Shown here: piece after piece, positions 43,815 to 54,520 of the stretch
Layout: the number at the start of each line of letters is the position of its first letter
How positions within the stretch are numbered: the first letter of the stretch is position 1
Source: Sporichthya brevicatena
Lineage (GTDB): Bacteria; Actinomycetota; Actinomycetes; Sporichthyales; Sporichthyaceae
Length of the DNA stretch: 64,000 nucleotides
Direction: 5' to 3'
Assembly (NCBI RefSeq): GCF_039525035.1
Contig: NZ_BAAAHE010000004.1
Span: 83,460 to 147,459, forward strand
The notes under the pieces: generated by a model
What the model was told of the DNA's origin: nothing
Databases searched by the model: none
The model's input: only the letters and a program-made list of their open reading frames with translations
Translations under genes and position numbers: made by a program

Positions 43815-45540
43815 GCTCCGCCGGTCCGAGCTGTGCCGCCACTTCGCATTGCGGGTGTCCGCCGCTGCGAGTGCCCTCGCGGTCGTCGCCGGGTGCGCCG
43901 CGATCCCGACCTCCGGCGACCCGCAGATCGTCAAGGCCGAAGGCGCGCCCGCGCAGTCCGACGCCGAGGTGCGCGTCATCGCGCAGGGGCCGCGGCCGGG
44001 CGACAGCCCGATCTCGATCGTGTCCGGGTTCCTCGAGGCGTCCGGCACGACCGAGGAGGGCTTCGCCACCGCGCGCAAGTTCCTCACCCCGGCCAGCTCG
44101 ACCCGGTGGAACGCGCGCGGCATCACGATCTACGACCAGGCGCGCTTCTCCCTCGGCGAGCGCAGCGGCGACCGCGTCGTGCTCAGCACCGTCGCCGTCG
44201 GCCGCGTCGACGACCAGGGCGTCTACACCGCCGAGCCGGGGGAGCGCAGCGTCCAGTTCACGTTCCAGCTCGTCCGCACCGGCGGCGACTGGCGCATCGA
44301 TGAACCGCCGACCGGGCTGCTGGTCTCACGCCAGGACTTCGAACGCGAGTACCTCAAGGTCGACAACTACTTCGTCGCGCGCCCGCCCCGCACGTCGGTC
44401 CTCGTGCCCGACCCGGTCTACCTCCCGCGCGCCTCGACCTCGCCCACCGCGCGGCTGGAGGCGTTGCTGCGTGGGCCGTCCCGGTGGCTGGACGCGGTCG
44501 CGATGACCGCGGTGCCGACCGGGGCCGCGCTCGCCGAGCCCGTCAACGTCCTCTCCGGCGTCGCGCTCGTGCGCCTGACGCCGGAGTCGCTGCCGATCGA
44601 GGGTGTCCAGCGGGATCTGATGTTGGCTCAGATCGTGATGACCCTGATGCAGGACCCGGAGGTCTCGCAGGTGGAGGTCCGGGCGCTCGCCGAGCCGCCG
44701 CTCTCGTTCGGCGGGGCCGGCAACACCGTGCTGCGGCGCGCGGACGTCGTCCCGTACCTGCCGGCCGACCAGCGTCCGCCGCCCGCGCCCGCGTACTTCG
44801 TTCGGGACGGCTCGGCCTACATCTCCGGCGAGCAGATGGTGCAGGGCCCGATCGCCACCGACGCCGAGCTGGTCGAGATCGCGGTCTCGCCCGGGGGAGG
44901 CCTCCTCGCCGGCGTCTCGAGCGACCGCACGACGCTGGTGACCGGGCGTGCGGACGACCCCAAACGTCTGGTCTCCCGGGCGAAGGGGACGAACCTGCGC
45001 TCGCTGTCCTTCGACGGCGACGGCAACCTCTGGGTGCTCTCCGGGGAGGGCGGTGGCACGGTCGTGCTCCGCTACCCGCCCAGTGGCCCGCCGCAGCGCG
45101 TCCGCGTCGACGGCTTCGAGCCGCGGCAGATCCTCCGGCTGCGCGTGGCCGCCGACGGCGTCCGGCTCGCCCTGGTCCTCGACACGGTCCGCGGGACGCA
45201 GGTCTACGTCGCCCAGTCCACCGAGGACACCGACGGGCTGGAGATCTCCGGCCCCCGGCGCATGGCGGGCCAGCTGACCGGGCTCCGCTCGGTGGACTGG
45301 ATGGACTCCGGCCGCCTCGTCGTCCTCGGCTCGCTCCCGGACGGGCAGCTCCAGCCGTTCGAGGTCCAGCTCGGCGGACCTGTCCGCGCCCTCGCCGGCA
45401 CGCTCCCCGGCATCACCGAGGTCTCCGCCGCCTACGGCCAGCCGCTGATGGCCGCGACGAAGAAGCAGATCTACCGCCTCCGCGAGGACGGCGCCTGGCT
45501 CCCCGAGGGCCCCGGCACCGCGGTCACCTATCCCGGCTGA
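43807..45540 (+). CDS. lpqB: Lipoprotein LpqB
   Basis: A 577-aa lipoprotein with lipobox VVAGC and the family's opening AAIPTSGDPQ. A GerMN domain lies at about 210-310 (TARLEALLRGPSRWL...VRLTPESLPIEG), followed by a beta-propeller-like domain to the end. LpqB interacts with the sensor part of MtrB and tunes MtrA phosphorylation. ATG at 43807 overlaps the mtrB stop and is preceded by GGGGAGG. The three genes form one operon that ends at a perfect palindrome (copy C). Confidence 0.95.
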   Translation: MSELRRSELCRHFALRVSAAASALAVVAGCAAIPTSGDPQIVKAEGAPAQSDAEVRVIAQGPRPGDSPISIVSGFLEASGTTEEGFATARKFLTPASSTRWNARGITIYDQARFSLGERSGDRVVLSTVAVGRVDDQGVYTAEPGERSVQFTFQLVRTGGDWRIDEPPTGLLVSRQDFEREYLKVDNYFVARPPRTSVLVPDPVYLPRASTSPTARLEALLRGPSRWLDAVAMTAVPTGAALAEPVNVLSGVALVRLTPESLPIEGVQRDLMLAQIVMTLMQDPEVSQVEVRALAEPPLSFGGAGNTVLRRADVVPYLPADQRPPPAPAYFVRDGSAYISGEQMVQGPIATDAELVEIAVSPGGGLLAGVSSDRTTLVTGRADDPKRLVSRAKGTNLRSLSFDGDGNLWVLSGEGGGTVVLRYPPSGPPQRVRVDGFEPRQILRLRVAADGVRLALVLDTVRGTQVYVAQSTEDTDGLEISGPRRMAGQLTGLRSVDWMDSGRLVVLGSLPDGQLQPFEVQLGGPVRALAGTLPGITEVSAAYGQPLMAATKKQIYRLREDGAWLPEGPGTAVTYPG

Positions 45541-45563
45541 GCCCCGCCCCCGCCCGCGTCAAA

Positions 45564-45607
45564 AAAGGGTGACACCCCTTACTGCGCAGTAAGGGGTGTC
45601 ACCCTTT
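45564..45607. repeat. Dispersed palindrome, copy C (terminator of mtrAB-lpqB)
   Basis: Perfect 22-bp arms (45564-45585, 45586-45607) with core TTACTGCGCAGTAA and the sequence CTTTTCC after it on the plus strand. It follows the lpqB stop by 23 bp and looks like a good rho-independent terminator. Confidence 0.9.
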
Positions 45608-45684
45608 CTTTTCCACAGGAGCGGCTGTCCACAGGCACCGGCGACCGGATGCCGGGAGGTGGTCGAACGCGGCAGGCTCGGGGC

Positions 45685-46386
45685 GTGGGGCGGTGGATCG
45701 GGCCGACGCGTCTGGCGGGCCTGCGGAGCACGCTGGCGGACCTCGTGCTGCCGACGCCGTGCGCGGGGTGCGGGGGCGACAGCGTCGTGCCGATATGTCC
45801 GGATTGTCTGGCCGGCTTGGGAATTCCGCGCCTCGTGCCGCCGCAGCCGGTGCACCCGGCGGGGTTGCCGCCGGTGCGCTGTCTCGCGGAGTGGGAGGGC
45901 ATCGCGCGGAACCTGGTTCTCGCCCACAAGGAGCGGGGGCGGACCGAGCTCGCGCCCGTGCTCGGGCGGGCGCTGGCGCCCGCGGTGGCCCCGGCGGGGC
46001 CGGGTCCGCTGTTGCTGGTTCCGGTCCCGAGCCGACCCGGCGTGCGACGTTCCCGCGGCCACGACCCGGTTGGGCGCACCGCGATCGCCGCCGCGGCGGC
46101 ACTGCGTGCCCAGGGGCGCACGGCGCACGCGTTGCCGCTCCTGCGCCACGCCCGGACGGTACGCGACCAGGCCGGCCTGAGCTCGACGCAACGCGCTCGA
46201 AACCTGGCCGGCGCACTGGTCGCGCGGCGCGGTGCGTCCGCCGCGATGCCGGGCGCGGCGGTCGTTTTGATCGACGACGTCCTCACCACCGGCGCGACGT
46301 TGAGCGAGGCCGCACGAGCCTTGCGCGAGGCCGGAATTCCCGTTCTGGGCGGGGCTGTCGTGGCGGCGGTCCTTAAGCGAGCCTGA
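45685..46386 (+). CDS. comF: ComF family phosphoribosyltransferase-like protein
   Basis: About 233 aa. The N-terminal zinc-ribbon has PTPCAGCGGDSVVPICPDC (four Cys), the middle carries LVLAHKERGRTELAPVLG, and the type I PRT domain has LLVPVPSRPGVRRSRGHDP and the PRPP loop VVLIDDVLTTGATL. ComF helps pull single-stranded DNA in during natural transformation in Bacillus; in actinobacteria its task is unknown. GTG at 45685 has CAGGCT 6 nt upstream (leaderless-type); an ATG at 45649 is an alternative. Between lpqB and hpf as in Streptomyces and mycobacteria. Confidence 0.88.
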   Translation: MGRWIGPTRLAGLRSTLADLVLPTPCAGCGGDSVVPICPDCLAGLGIPRLVPPQPVHPAGLPPVRCLAEWEGIARNLVLAHKERGRTELAPVLGRALAPAVAPAGPGPLLLVPVPSRPGVRRSRGHDPVGRTAIAAAAALRAQGRTAHALPLLRHARTVRDQAGLSSTQRARNLAGALVARRGASAAMPGAAVVLIDDVLTTGATLSEAARALREAGIPVLGGAVVAAVLKRA

Positions 46387-46436
46387 GCAAATCACGCCGA
46401 CGACGATTCACCCTGTGCACCGGAGCGGACACGGGT

Positions 46437-46442
46437 TACCGT
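46437..46442 (+). promoter_or_regulatory. -10 element TACCGT for the RNA upstream of hpf
   Basis: TACCGT with a weak -35-like TTCACC at 46417-46422 would start transcription near 46449, right at the 5' end of the closing stem of the RNA. Confidence 0.45.
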
Positions 46443-46448
46443 CGTCTG

Positions 46449-46719
46449 CATGGCACCTGCCCGGGTCCGTGGTTGCGCCGGTGCAAGCCGGCTAGCCGAG
46501 GCCAGCCGCAGGCGAAGCGGCCCACGTAAGGCGACTCTTCGTCGTCCGATCACGGTGCGGTTTAGAAGTAAGTCCTGCCCCGCCGAAAGTCCAGATGGCT
46601 TTCGTCCCGGGAGAAGGGGAGTAGTGGCTCTGGCTGCGAGACCCTCAGCAGGCGAATGTGGGGTAGAAGACCAGGTCGGCCGGGCAGGTGTCATCTCAGT
46701 CGGGGGGTTTCCCCCCGAC
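46449..46719 (+). ncRNA. Structured noncoding RNA upstream of hpf, probable raiA RNA
   Basis: A 270-nt non-coding stretch just before the ribosome hibernation gene. A 13-bp closing stem (GGCACCTGCCCGG at 46452-46464 with CCGGGCAGGTGTC at 46680-46692, one G-U) brackets the whole element, local hairpins are seen inside (for example GAAAG...CTTTC near 46585-46602), and it ends with a strong terminator (46699-46719). raiA RNAs are a known class of large RNA found upstream of raiA/hpf genes in actinobacteria and Firmicutes; the position and layout fit. Class assignment is by context; a covariance search would decide. Confidence 0.7.
46699..46719 (+). terminator. Rho-independent-like terminator of the hpf leader RNA
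   Basis: GTCGGGGGG TTT CCCCCCGAC makes a perfect 9-bp stem with TTT loop; a second 8-bp hairpin (46721-46740, ACCCACCG/CGGTGGGT) follows. It may end the RNA or allow partial read-through into hpf. Confidence 0.65.
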
Positions 46720-46799
46720 CACCCACCGAGAGCGGTGGGTTAGTCGCATCCCCGAACACAACGGGCCTTGCGTCCGTTGCCTGTAGCAAGGGAGTAGGC

Positions 46800-47435
46800 G
46801 TGGAAATTGTGGTCAAGGGTCGCCGCACCGATGTCTCGGAGCGGTTCCGCCGGCACGTCCAGGAGAAGCTCGCCAAGCTCGAGCGCTGGGACGGCAAGAT
46901 CATCAGTGTCGACGTGGAGGTGTCGAGAGAACGCAACCCCCGACTCACCGACGTGTGTGAGCGGGTCGAGATCACCGTGATGACCCGCGGCGCGACCGTT
47001 CGCGCCGAGGCTGCAGCCGCGGACCCCTACGCCGCGCTGGATCTGGCTTTCGGGAAGTTGGAGGTGCGCATGCGTAAGGCCGCTGACCGTCGCCGCGTCC
47101 ACCACGGATCCCGCACACCGGTCTCGGTCGCCATGGCGACCGCTCCGCTCGCCTCCGCCAACGGCTCGTCCGCGAAGGCCGCGGCCGCCGTTCTCGAGGT
47201 CGACGAGGACATGATGAGTTGGGGCGACGGCGGCCTCGACGTCGAGGGCGACTGCCCGATGGTGGTTCGCGAGAAGACCCACCAGGCCGCACCCATGACG
47301 CTGGACCAGGCGCTCTACCAGATGGAGCTCGTGGGTCACGACTTCTTCCTGTTCGTGGACGCCGACTCCGGCCTCCCGAGCGTCGTCTACCGCCGGCACG
47401 GCTACGACTACGGCGTCATCCGCCTGCAGACCTGA
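46800..47435 (+). CDS. hpf: Ribosome hibernation promoting factor, long form
   Basis: A 211-aa long-type HPF that dimerises 70S ribosomes into inactive 100S particles in stress. The N-terminal S30AE domain (about 1-105) binds the decoding region (VEIVVKGRRTDVSERFRRHV, RERNPRLTDVCERVEITV); after a linker the C-terminal domain (about 150-211) has APMTLDQALYQMELVGHDFFLFVDADSG and VVYRRHGYDYGVIRL for dimerisation. GTG at 46800 has AAGGGAG 5 nt away. Mycobacterial counterpart Rv3241c. It lies just after a structured RNA. Confidence 0.95.
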   Translation: MEIVVKGRRTDVSERFRRHVQEKLAKLERWDGKIISVDVEVSRERNPRLTDVCERVEITVMTRGATVRAEAAAADPYAALDLAFGKLEVRMRKAADRRRVHHGSRTPVSVAMATAPLASANGSSAKAAAAVLEVDEDMMSWGDGGLDVEGDCPMVVREKTHQAAPMTLDQALYQMELVGHDFFLFVDADSGLPSVVYRRHGYDYGVIRLQT

Positions 47436-47507
47436 GGAGGGTCTGACCCGCGACAACTGACGACCCGGCACTTTTCGGTACACAACGGGTCAAGTCGAAC
47501 GGGACCA

Positions 47508-47551
47508 CCCCGTGTGGCTACTCCGAACATTTCCAATCGGGCCACACGGGG
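47508..47551. repeat. 11-bp inverted repeat before the response regulator gene
   Basis: CCCCGTGTGGC (47508-47518) and GCCACACGGGG (47541-47551) pair perfectly around a 22-nt loop, ending 13 bp before the -10 TAGGTT. Either the hpf terminator or an operator for the next gene. Confidence 0.6.
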
Positions 47552-47564
47552 GGCCCGTCCGGGT

Positions 47565-47570
47565 TAGGTT
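47565..47570 (+). promoter_or_regulatory. -10 element TAGGTT of a leaderless promoter
   Basis: TAGGTT ends 6 nt before the ATG at 47577 of the response regulator; no ribosome-binding site is present. Confidence 0.5.
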
Positions 47571-47576
47571 GCGGGC

Positions 47577-48302
47577 ATGAGCGACCCCGGCAGCGAGGTG
47601 GGCGGCGCCGAGATCCCGCGTCAGTCCGGGCCCCCCAACGAACCGATCCGCGTCCTCATCGCGGACGACCACGTGCTGTTCCGCCGTGGTCTGGAGATGG
47701 TCCTCTCGCAGGAGTCCGACTTCGCCCTCGTGGGCGAGGCGGCCGACGGCGAGGAGGCGGTGCGCAAGGCCGCCGACCTGCTCCCCGACGTCGTCCTGCT
47801 CGACGTGCGCATGCCGAAGCTCTCGGGCATCGAGGCGGCCGCGGCGATCAAGGAGGTCGCGCCCGTCGCCAAGATCATCATGCTGACGATCAGCGACGAG
47901 GAGAGCGACCTCTACGAGGCGGTCAAGGCCGGCGCGACGGGGTACCTGCTCAAGGAGATCTCCATCGAGGAGGTCGCCACCGGCATCCGCGCGGTCCACG
48001 AGGGCCAGTCGCTGATCAGCCCGGCCATGGCGTCCAAGCTCCTCAACGAGTTCGCCTCGCTGATCAAGAAGGACCCGCGCAGCAGCAATCGCGTCCCGGC
48101 CCCGCGCCTGACCGAGCGTGAGCTCGACGTCCTGCGCCTGGTCGCCCGCGGCCGCAACAACCGCGAGATCGCGCGCGAGCTGTTCATCAGCGAGAACACG
48201 GTCAAGAACCACGTCCGCAACATCCTGGAGAAGCTGCAGCTCCACTCCCGGATGGAAGCGGTCTTCTACGCGGTCCGCGAGAAGCTGCTCGACATCACCT
48301 GA
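47577..48302 (+). CDS. Orphan LuxR-type (NarL family) response regulator
   Basis: A 241-aa regulator. Receiver domain (about 23-140) with ADDH, phospho-acceptor Asp76 (VVLLDVRMP), Thr in MLTISDEE and Lys in YLLKEIS. The LuxR helix-turn-helix (about 175-235) has LTERELDVLRLVARGRNNREIA and SENTVKNHVRNILEKL. No kinase gene is near. The place beside hpf and secA is shared with Streptomyces, where a similar orphan regulator occurs. It may control ribosome hibernation or secretion genes, but no evidence is in the sequence. Confidence 0.9.
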   Translation: MSDPGSEVGGAEIPRQSGPPNEPIRVLIADDHVLFRRGLEMVLSQESDFALVGEAADGEEAVRKAADLLPDVVLLDVRMPKLSGIEAAAAIKEVAPVAKIIMLTISDEESDLYEAVKAGATGYLLKEISIEEVATGIRAVHEGQSLISPAMASKLLNEFASLIKKDPRSSNRVPAPRLTERELDVLRLVARGRNNREIARELFISENTVKNHVRNILEKLQLHSRMEAVFYAVREKLLDIT

Positions 48303-48329
48303 CCTTCCGTCAGGGATGGCGGTGCGGGG

Positions 48330-48818
48330 TCAGCGACCCCCGCCGGCGAGCCAGGCCTTGCCGAGTTCCTCGTCCTTGACGAGGAGCCGGTCGACGATGC
48401 TCGCGACGTAGCCCTCGACCTTGCCCCCGACGAGGGGGACCTTCACCGCGATCGACGCCTCGACGGTGACGACCGTCGACGCCCCCGACTCGGCCAGCCG
48501 GATCGTGCCGCGCACGTCACCGGGCTGCTTGAGGATCTCCACGAGCAGGGTCGCCTCGGTCGGGCTGGTCCAGGTCTGGGTCTCCTGGATGCCGATCTTG
48601 TCGCCGACGAAGTTCTTGATGAAGCCCGGTGGGTCGATGGCCATCAGCCGGTGGACCGAGATCGTCGTGGCGTCGGCGGCCTTCGTGACCGACGCCTCGG
48701 CGCTGATCGGGGAGCCGGCCTGCGCCCGCTGCTCCTGGTACCCCGGGTCGGTCACCATCGCATGGACGGCGGCGGGCGGGGCGTCCCAGGTGAACGTGTG
48801 CGTGTAGCGAGTGGCCAT
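48330..48818 (-). CDS. DUF2505 family protein (START/SRPBCC-like)
   Basis: A 162-aa cytoplasmic protein. ATRYTHTFTWDAPPAAVHAMVTDPGYQEQRAQ is the typical opening of the DUF2505 family, which has a helix-grip fold that binds a hydrophobic ligand. VPLVGGKVEGYVASIVDRLLVKDEE at the C-terminus is the long amphipathic helix closing such a pocket. Ligand unknown. It ends 28 bp after the convergent regulator gene and is separate from the next minus-strand gene by 48 bp. Confidence 0.85.
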   Translation of the reverse strand: MATRYTHTFTWDAPPAAVHAMVTDPGYQEQRAQAGSPISAEASVTKAADATTISVHRLMAIDPPGFIKNFVGDKIGIQETQTWTSPTEATLLVEILKQPGDVRGTIRLAESGASTVVTVEASIAVKVPLVGGKVEGYVASIVDRLLVKDEELGKAWLAGGGR

Positions 48819-48866
48819 GGGGCGATTCTGCCGGTCGCGGGCCCCGGCCGCGGCACGCGGTCCGGG

Positions 48867-49379
48867 TCAGGGCGCGGCGGACGGCTCCGGATCCATGTGG
48901 AAGACGAAGATCTTCTCCGCCTCGATCCGCCAGTACGGGTAACCCTGGTCACCGAAGTTGTCCGGCCCGTACTTGTCGCGCAACGCGTCGAGCAGCGGAG
49001 CGGCCCAGGGGTCCCCGCCCGTCCAGTCGATCGGGATCGCCCGCCCGTGGACGGTGACCGAGAGGTGCTCGCCGGGCAGGTGCTGCGCGCTCACCTGCGG
49101 CCGGGCGGCGATGTGCCGGGCCCGGACCGAGGTGGGGGAGCTGCCGAAGCAGAACGAGCCGCGGACGAAGAACGCGTCGACGGCCCCGACCAGCGGCCGG
49201 TTGTCGGCGGTCACGGTGGCGAGGGAGAGCAGGCACATGCCCTGCAGTCGTTCGGTCAGCGCCTTGGCGTCGAGCCAGCGGTCCGCGGTGAAGATGTCCG
49301 CGAGGTGGCTGCCGGCGCCGGCCCGGCTCCGGTCGAGCAGCTCCTGCAGGGCGGTCAGGTCCTCGGGGGTCTCGTACAT
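48867..49379 (-). CDS. Pyridoxamine 5'-phosphate oxidase-like (split-barrel) protein
   Basis: A 170-aa protein with the flavin/F420-binding split-barrel fold: LLSLATVTADNRPLVGAVDAFFVRGSFCFGSSPTSVRARHIAARPQVSAQHL. The first about 25 residues form a helix before the barrel. It ends YPYWRIEAEKIFVFHMDPE. In F420-producing actinobacteria many such proteins are F420-dependent reductases; the presence of fbiA/fbiB makes that possible, but FMN or heme binding cannot be excluded. It is 10 bp downstream of a YcaQ-like gene, so they may form an operon. Confidence 0.82.
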   Translation of the reverse strand: MYETPEDLTALQELLDRSRAGAGSHLADIFTADRWLDAKALTERLQGMCLLSLATVTADNRPLVGAVDAFFVRGSFCFGSSPTSVRARHIAARPQVSAQHLPGEHLSVTVHGRAIPIDWTGGDPWAAPLLDALRDKYGPDNFGDQGYPYWRIEAEKIFVFHMDPEPSAAP

Positions 49380-49389
49380 CGGCGGCTCC

Positions 49390-50541
49390 TCAGGCAGCGG
49401 CGAGCAGGGCGTCGTGCAGGCGGTCGGCGAGACCGACCGGTTCGACCCGGTCGATCGAGACGGAGTCGCAGCCCACCCAGGCCGCGGCCTCCCAGAGCGC
49501 GGTGGCCATCGGCGCGACGGCCGCCGAGGTGTCGAGGAAGACCGCCTGCGCCGCGAGCGTGGTGCCGACCCGCTTCGGGTCCACGCGGCCGAGCAGACGG
49601 CCGCCGGAGAGCAGCGGCATCGTGAAGTAGCCGTAGTCCCGCTTCGCCGCCGGCTTGTACGCCTCCAGGGCGTGGGTGAACCCGAAGACGCGCTGGGTGC
49701 GCTTGCGGTCCCAGATCAGGGAGTCGAACGGGGAGAGCAGCGTCGTGCGGTGACGGCCGCGAGCGTCGAGCTGGGCCAGCGCGGCCGGGTCGGCCCAGGC
49801 GCGGGCCGGCCAGCCCTCCACCTCGACCGGGACCAGCCCGGTGTCCGGCAGGACGGCCTCGACGTCCGCCCGGGAGATCCGCGGGTAGTCCGCGAGGTCG
49901 GCGACGGTCGCGACCCCCATGGCCGCGCCGGCGGCGGCCACCAGTCGGCGGTGGCACTCGGCGTCGTCCAGGGTGTCGGCGGCCAGCACCTCGGCCGGGA
50001 GCGCGCGCTCGGCCAGGTCGTAGACCCGGCGCCACCCGACGCGGCGGGTGCAGACCACCTCACCGGTGTCGAGCAGGAACTCGATGGCGATCTTCTGGCC
50101 CGACCAGTCCCACCACGGGCCGCCCTTCTTGGCCCCGCCGATGTCGCCGGTCGTCACCGGACCGCCCGCGGCGAGGCGGGCTCGGACCTCCGCGAACACC
50201 GACTCGGCCGGGCGTTCGTGCCAGCGGATCCCGCGGTCGCGGAAGTGCCGCCGCCGGAACGAGTACAGCGGCCAGGTCTCGACCGGGAGGATGCAGGCCG
50301 CGTGCGACCAGTACTCCACGCAGGCGCCGCTCCAGAACGCCCGCTCGACGGCGGCGCGTCCGACCGGCCCGAGCCGGGCGTAGGGCACCAGCTCGTGGGA
50401 TCGGGCGAGGACCGAGATCGTGTCCAGCTGGACCGCCCCGACTCCGCGCAGGACCGCCGCGGGATTGCGGGGCCGTGGTCCGAGCAGACCCTGGGCCCGC
50501 AGCGCGAGACGGCGCGCGTCAGCGGCGGAGAGGGAGTCCAC
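49390..50541 (-). CDS. YcaQ/AlkX-like winged-helix DNA glycosylase family protein
   Basis: A 383-aa protein of the YcaQ/AlkZ family that unhooks DNA interstrand crosslinks. Features: LSAADARRLALRAQGLLG, VGAVQLDTISVLARSHELVPYARLG, the QxQ-like region WSGQKIAIEFLLDTGEVV, and WDRKRTQRVFGFTHALEAYKP with YFTMPLLSGGRLLGRVDPK. The WDR-x-RT-x-R-x-F-F motif is typical of the family. GTG at 50541 begins VDSLSAADARR and is preferred to an upstream TTG. Active-site residue assignment to AlkX or AlkZ type is not possible by eye. Confidence 0.85.
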   Translation of the reverse strand: MDSLSAADARRLALRAQGLLGPRPRNPAAVLRGVGAVQLDTISVLARSHELVPYARLGPVGRAAVERAFWSGACVEYWSHAACILPVETWPLYSFRRRHFRDRGIRWHERPAESVFAEVRARLAAGGPVTTGDIGGAKKGGPWWDWSGQKIAIEFLLDTGEVVCTRRVGWRRVYDLAERALPAEVLAADTLDDAECHRRLVAAAGAAMGVATVADLADYPRISRADVEAVLPDTGLVPVEVEGWPARAWADPAALAQLDARGRHRTTLLSPFDSLIWDRKRTQRVFGFTHALEAYKPAAKRDYGYFTMPLLSGGRLLGRVDPKRVGTTLAAQAVFLDTSAAVAPMATALWEAAAWVGCDSVSIDRVEPVGLADRLHDALLAAA

Positions 50542-50605
50542 CCCGCAGATACTGCCGGAGGGGTCCGACAATTACCCCGGGACAGTTACCCGGGACAACA
50601 ACCTG

Positions 50606-50806
50606 TCAGTGACCCTCGGTGGAGTAGTCCTCCATGATCCCCACCGCGAGGGCGAAGATGCCGCCGGCGCCGGTGATGCCGACCCCGGTCCAGAACAGCC
50701 ACCAGGTCGGGTCCATGCACAGCGCGACCCCGGCCACGGTGAATCCCACGCAGATGACGAGGACCGCGATCCACGAGATCGGGCGTCCCTGACCGCCGTG
50801 CGCCAC
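50606..50806 (-). CDS. Small HGxxxxxW-type membrane protein
   Basis: A 66-aa protein with two transmembrane helices (about 11-31 and 37-56). It starts VAHGGQGRPISWIAVLVICV and so belongs with the short actinobacterial proteins that begin HG-x-PAAW. GTG at 50806 has GAGGAGG about 5-6 nt upstream. Function is unknown. It lies between the YcaQ-like gene and an acetyltransferase on the same strand. Confidence 0.75.
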   Translation of the reverse strand: MAHGGQGRPISWIAVLVICVGFTVAGVALCMDPTWWLFWTGVGITGAGGIFALAVGIMEDYSTEGH

Positions 50807-50874
50807 CGGTGCCCTCCTCGAGCCGTACGTCGAATGTGCGGCGCTCACTCTACGCAGGGGGGTTGCCCCGGGAG

Positions 50875-51480
50875 TTACGGGGTCGGGGCGGCGGGGCGCG
50901 GGGCCGGATCCCCGGCGAGGCGGGCGTGCATCTCCATGTCGAACCAGCCCCCGCCGGCGCGGGGGAGCGCCCCGCGGGCGACGCCCTCCAGCAGGTAGCC
51001 CGCCGCGGTGGCCACCTGGCACGCCGCCGTGTTCTGCAGGGCGTGGTAGAGCGTCAGACGGTTCAGCTCCAGCGAGGTGAAGGCCCAGCGGGTGACCACG
51101 TTGACGGCCGCGACCGCGACGCCGCGCTGGCGCGCGGCCGGGGCGGTCCAGAACCCGATGTCGGCCGCGCGGGGCCAGATCCCGAACGAGCGGAGCGTGA
51201 CCGAGCCCAGCAGCTCGGCGGTCGTGGCGTCCTGGACGGCGAAGGAGAGGACGCGTCCCTCCCGCCACGCCCGGAGGCGGGCGTCGATCCAGGCGCCGGC
51301 GGCCTCCTCGGTCTCGGGGACCTTGGCCACGGCCCACTCGCGCCAGACCGGGTCCCGCATCGCGGCGAGCAGCTCCGGGACCAGCCGGTGCTCCCACGGA
51401 CGCAGCTGGAGCGTGCCGGCCGCGATCTCGATCGGCTCCGGCGGCAGCTCTGGAGGTGCGTGTGGGTCGGGAGTGGTCAC
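50875..51480 (-). CDS. GNAT family N-acetyltransferase (RimJ/RimL type)
   Basis: A 201-aa acetyl-CoA dependent N-acyltransferase. LRPWEHRLVPELLAAMRDP is the N-terminal block, DIGFWTAPAARQRGVAVAAV the CoA pyrophosphate loop (Q-x-x-G-x-A) and LTLYHALQNTAACQVATAAGY the C-terminal block of RimJ/RimL enzymes that modify ribosomal proteins or antibiotics. Substrate unknown. Its start faces secA with about 215 bp between. Confidence 0.88.
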   Translation of the reverse strand: MTTPDPHAPPELPPEPIEIAAGTLQLRPWEHRLVPELLAAMRDPVWREWAVAKVPETEEAAGAWIDARLRAWREGRVLSFAVQDATTAELLGSVTLRSFGIWPRAADIGFWTAPAARQRGVAVAAVNVVTRWAFTSLELNRLTLYHALQNTAACQVATAAGYLLEGVARGALPRAGGGWFDMEMHARLAGDPAPRPAAPTP

Positions 51481-51696
51481 AGAGACTATTCAAACTCAGC
51501 GCACGTCCCCTCCGGGCGCTAATGCGCCGACTGGGTCATTACGTCCCCCACCTGCGGACCCGTCCCACCGCGCCCCCCGCGGCCGACCTGCGGCGCACCG
51601 GCCACGCGGCGGACGTGCGGAGATCGCCGGACGCCTACGATGGGCTCCACGTTCGACCGCACGATTCGGCAGCACGACCAGGCAGGAGCTCCGCGG

Positions 51697-54471
<2,775 letters not shown>

Positions 54472-54520
54472 GCTAGGACCTCTGAGCCCTCCCGGGGCGG
54501 CCTTGATCGCCCCGGGAGCC

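Noticed and set aside
46449..46719. RNase P RNA or tmRNA
   Set aside because: The diagnostic GAGGAAAGTCC of RNase P and the tRNA-like ends of tmRNA are absent; position before hpf favours raiA RNA.
51640..51696. Upstream ATG of secA giving 19 extra residues
   Set aside because: No ribosome-binding site there, whereas AGGAG precedes GTG 51697, and VPNLLDKML matches SecA N-termini.
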